64,000 nucleotides of DNA. It comes from Clostridium bovifaecis (GTDB lineage Bacteria; Bacillota; Clostridia; Clostridiales; Clostridiaceae). Below the pieces are notes generated by a model that did not search any database, was not told the DNA's origin, and saw nothing but the letters and a program-made list of their open reading frames with translations. Shown one piece after another: positions 61,641 to 64,000 of the stretch. A program made the translations under genes and the position numbers. The DNA lies in contig CP046522.1 in assembly GCA_009738435.1 (NCBI GenBank), forward strand, positions 2,077,249-2,141,248, given 5' to 3'. Position 1 is the first letter of the stretch. The number at the start of each line of letters is the position of its first letter.

Positions 61641-62996
61641 TTACTTAGATAGACGCACGATAGTCTCCACGTGAGGCGTATGAGGGAACATATCCATTAC
61701 TTTAACCTTCTCTACTTTGTATCCTTCATGCATTAAAATCTTTAAGTCCTCCACCAAAGTCTTTGGATTACAGGAAACATAAATTATCTCCTCTGGATCA
61801 AACTTGGCTACATATTTTAATGCATCTGGATGTACCCCTGGTCTTGGCGGGTCTAGGATTACTATGTCTGGTTTTTCCTTTATATCTTTAATCGCCTTTG
61901 CTACGTCTCCTGCTATAAATTCGCAGTTACCAAGACCGTTAAGTCTTGCGTTTTCGTTAGCAGCCTTAGCCGCTTCTTCTATAAGCTCTATTCCTATAAC
62001 CTTTTTAGCATTGTGAGCTGATATTTGTCCTATAGTACCTGTACCGCAGTATAGATCAAATACCACCTTTGACTTTGCATCTCCCATAAATTCTCTAACT
62101 ATGCTGTATAGCTTTTCTGCACCTTTAGAATTTGTTTGGAAAAAGGAAAAAGGAGATATTTTAAATTTCAATCCTAGAATGTCCTCAATTATGTAATCTT
62201 GCCCAAACAACACCCTTATGCTGTCAGCTTGAACCACATCGGATAGAGAATCATTTATCGTATGAATTATGCCCTTTAGCTGACCTTTGTAATCAAGTCC
62301 CTTTAATAATTCTGTAATTTCACTCATATCAAAATCTATTTGTGAAGTTGTTACTAAATTAATCAATATTTGTTCTGTATTTGTAGCTTTTCTTATCACA
62401 AGATTTCTAAGATAGCCCTTATGACTCATTATTCTATAATGGGGTAATTCTTGCTTTCTAAAGTAGTCTAACACAGCTTTTAAAATTAAAGTAAAGTCGC
62501 TGTCTACTATTTTACATATATCTGCAGTTATAATTCCAAAGCTCTTTCCATGAGCATGCATTCCAAGGGTAAGCTCCCCGCCCTTTTCCATATCTCCAAA
62601 GGTAAATTCCATCTTATTTCTATATCCATAAACTTCTGGACTGCCTTCTATTCCTAGAAATTCAAAGTTTTCAATTTCAGCTTCCTTGAATAATTTAATC
62701 ACTTGTTCTTTTTTATTATCTAATTGTTTCTTATAAGAAATAAATTGATGACTGCATCCTCCGCACATTTCAAATATAGGGCATTTAGGTTCTATCTTAT
62801 AATCTACATCTTGAATTACCTTGTTTAACTTTGCTTTAGCATATTCCGTGGTCTTTTTATTTACAAAGGCTTCAACCTTTTGTCCAGGTAGAGCGTTTTT
62901 TATGAGTACCTTAGTTCCATCTTCATGGTAAGCTACTCCAAATCCTGGAAATTCAGTATCCACAATATCAAACTCGTATACTTTCCTCTTTTTCAT
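61641..62996 (-). CDS. rlmD: 23S rRNA (uracil-5-)-methyltransferase, RlmD/RlmCD family
   Basis: 451 residues. N-terminal TRAM domain ([20 protein letters not shown]), four FeS-type cysteines ([14 protein letters not shown] near 73-86), SAM motif [20 protein letters not shown] near 310, and the catalytic Cys in [18 protein letters not shown] near 405. It methylates uracil in 23S rRNA. The integrase gene ends about 90 bases past its 3' end, and this gene family is a known integration target of mobile elements. Confidence 0.93.
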   Translation of the reverse strand: MKKRKVYEFDIVDTEFPGFGVAYHEDGTKVLIKNALPGQKVEAFVNKKTTEYAKAKLNKVIQDVDYKIEPKCPIFEMCGGCSHQFISYKKQLDNKKEQVIKLFKEAEIENFEFLGIEGSPEVYGYRNKMEFTFGDMEKGGELTLGMHAHGKSFGIITADICKIVDSDFTLILKAVLDYFRKQELPHYRIMSHKGYLRNLVIRKATNTEQILINLVTTSQIDFDMSEITELLKGLDYKGQLKGIIHTINDSLSDVVQADSIRVLFGQDYIIEDILGLKFKISPFSFFQTNSKGAEKLYSIVREFMGDAKSKVVFDLYCGTGTIGQISAHNAKKVIGIELIEEAAKAANENARLNGLGNCEFIAGDVAKAIKDIKEKPDIVILDPPRPGVHPDALKYVAKFDPEEIIYVSCNPKTLVEDLKILMHEGYKVEKVKVMDMFPHTPHVETIVRLSK

Positions 62997-63011
62997 ATGT
63001 ATTCTCCTAAG

Positions 63012-63365
63012 TTATTTTAGTTTAATTACTTTTAAATTTGATGCTCTTTTTCCTATAGTGTTTGCAGTTTTAGAGCTTTCCATTATACTACTATATAATA
63101 TTGTTACTATTAAATATATTATTGCTAAAACAGAAATTTTTTCTTTTACATAATACCCTGCAGTAACTTTAAGTATGATATCAAATATATATAGTCCTGC
63201 AATTGATATTGCACCTGTGATTATTACATCTATAATTGTTGACATAAAGGCATCTTTAAGGCTTACTTTGCCTACTGCCTCGACCTCTACATCGGTTTTA
63301 TTCATATTATCTACTTCAACTATTTCTTCAGTCATATCTTCTCGTTCATTATTCATATCTGACAT
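63012..63365 (-). CDS. RDD-like membrane protein
   Basis: 117 residues. An acidic N-terminus (MSDMNNEREDMTEEIVEVDN), an Arg/Lys-poor linker, two transmembrane helices (IIDVIITGAISIAGLYIFDI and ISVLAIIYLIVTILYSSIM) and the tail TIGKRASNLKVIKLK, where GKRASNLKV is typical of RDD proteins. Function unknown. It starts 16 bases downstream of the stop-side of rlmD and may be co-transcribed. Confidence 0.7.
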   Translation of the reverse strand: MSDMNNEREDMTEEIVEVDNMNKTDVEVEAVGKVSLKDAFMSTIIDVIITGAISIAGLYIFDIILKVTAGYYVKEKISVLAIIYLIVTILYSSIMESSKTANTIGKRASNLKVIKLK

Positions 63366-63469
63366 TTTCTTTCCTCCTTATTCAATTTAATAACACTTCA
63401 AAACTATTATGCACTAGTATCATTCATATGTAAAGTAAATATATGTATATTTATCCTACTGTCTTAATA

Positions 63470-63503
63470 TAAAAAAACCCCTGAAGAATGTTTCAGCGGT
63501 TTA
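63470..63503 (-). terminator. Rho-independent terminator of the ATP-cone gene
   Basis: On the minus strand CCGCTGAA pairs with TTCAGGGG (one G-T) and TTTTTTT follows, directly past the stop. Confidence 0.85.
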
Positions 63504-63505
63504 AC

Positions 63506-63781
63506 TTATCTAATAGCCTTATCATAGGTTCTATCATAAGCCTTAGCTATGTTTTTAAAAGCATTTTTCTCTAGTATATTAACCACTATATCATGAATTT
63601 CTGAAGACTTTATGCTGTCTCTATAGTTTTTCTTAATAAATTCCTCTACAATATCCCCAATACTGCTTATATCCCCTTTGTTAAGAGGCTCATCTATATC
63701 ATCTGAGGCTTTCATTATGGATACTTTTATTTTGCTTATTTCAAAGTTTTCAACTTCTCCATCTCTTTTTATTACCTTCAT
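63506..63781 (-). CDS. ATP-cone domain protein
   Basis: 91 residues, a stand-alone ATP-cone: MKVIKRDGEVENFEISKIKV, IMKASDDIDEPLNKGD, IVVNILEKNAFKNIAKAYDR. ATP-cones sense ATP/dATP in NrdR and ribonucleotide reductase. Here no other domain is attached. GAGGAGGGTGAAGT precedes the ATG. Confidence 0.88.
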   Translation of the reverse strand: MKVIKRDGEVENFEISKIKVSIMKASDDIDEPLNKGDISSIGDIVEEFIKKNYRDSIKSSEIHDIVVNILEKNAFKNIAKAYDRTYDKAIR

Positions 63782-63924
63782 ACTTCACCCTCCTCATTTA
63801 ACCATAGTATCTCCTACATTTTATTTTATAAACAGGGTTCTAGACTTTAGGTGAAGTAAGAATTTCATCTGAAAATTAAAATCTTTATTTTGAGGTAGAT
63901 AACCGCCAGATATACAAAAATCAA

Positions 63925-64000
63925 AAGCAGGTCAGTTGCTATTCGGTCAACTGCCTGCTTATAATTTTTTATATGTCAATTGCCTGTCCGGTCAACTGCC
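63925..64000. repeat. GGTCAACTGCC repeats and hairpin at window end
   Basis: AAGCAGGTCAGTTG (63925-63938) pairs with CAACTGCCTGCTT (63948-63960). The following bases GTCAATTGCCTGTCCGGTCA and CAACTGCC repeat the motif twice more. It continues past the window. Confidence 0.5.

Overview
The window is low-GC DNA (roughly 28-30 % GC by eye) with strong AGGAGG-type ribosome sites, T-box control of a tRNA ligase, and gene families typical of Firmicutes. It most likely comes from Clostridium sensu stricto; the species cannot be fixed from the sequence alone. Most genes lie on the minus strand. No tRNA, rRNA or CRISPR array was seen.

Layout. 0-4.4 kb: a two-component system with an ABC exporter (response regulator, ATPase, permease, histidine kinase cut by the window edge), then an RlmA-like rRNA methyltransferase. 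4.4-7.4 kb: decayed fragments around a PadR-DUF4180 regulator with a striking operator. 7.7-13.3 kb: a phage replication module (VapE primase/helicase, family A DNA polymerase, DUF2815, a small protein) followed by eight GGATAC repeats that may be origin iterons. 13.5-23.1 kb: chromosomal accessory genes (secreted protein, PadR, SGNH esterase under a GntR-like operator, GH3-family protein, zinc-free MDR reductase) mixed with remnants. 23.3-34.5 kb: two IS66 elements bracketing broken radical-SAM genes and a decayed Gabija-like OLD nuclease/UvrD helicase pair.

34.6-52 kb is a dense anti-phage island, all on the minus strand. It holds an AbiF/Abi_2 HEPN protein flanked by two copies of a structured RNA, a possible PD-(D/E)xK nuclease (frameshifted), a tightly overlapping cassette of a TIR protein, a GHKL/MORC-type ATPase, an unknown protein and a DUF6339 protein, two further unknown genes coupled to each other, a membrane-anchored HerA-type ATPase, DUF3781, the C-terminus of a type III Res subunit, an HNH nuclease, and a PLD-SNF2 helicase that has lost its C-terminal half. 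Broken copies of a PC4/YdbC gene sit at three junctions of the island. A structured repeat of about 130 bp occurs once at each end (31.5 and 55.5 kb) in opposite orientation.

52-64 kb: a sigma-70-like factor, a T-box-controlled lysyl-tRNA synthetase, a possible large non-coding RNA region, a UviB/BhlA - DUF1659 - DUF2922 - ribbon-helix-helix block, a lipoprotein, a small integrated-element remnant (frameshifted DnaD-like protein, two small DNA-binding proteins, XRE repressor with operators, tyrosine integrase) ending at the 3' end of rlmD-type methyltransferase, then an RDD membrane protein and an ATP-cone protein.

The two most interesting items are the AbiF gene with its paired RNAs and the TIR - GHKL ATPase - DUF6339 operon. 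A recurring caution is that many broken genes differ from an open frame by one base in an A or T run, so some could be assembly errors rather than true pseudogenes.
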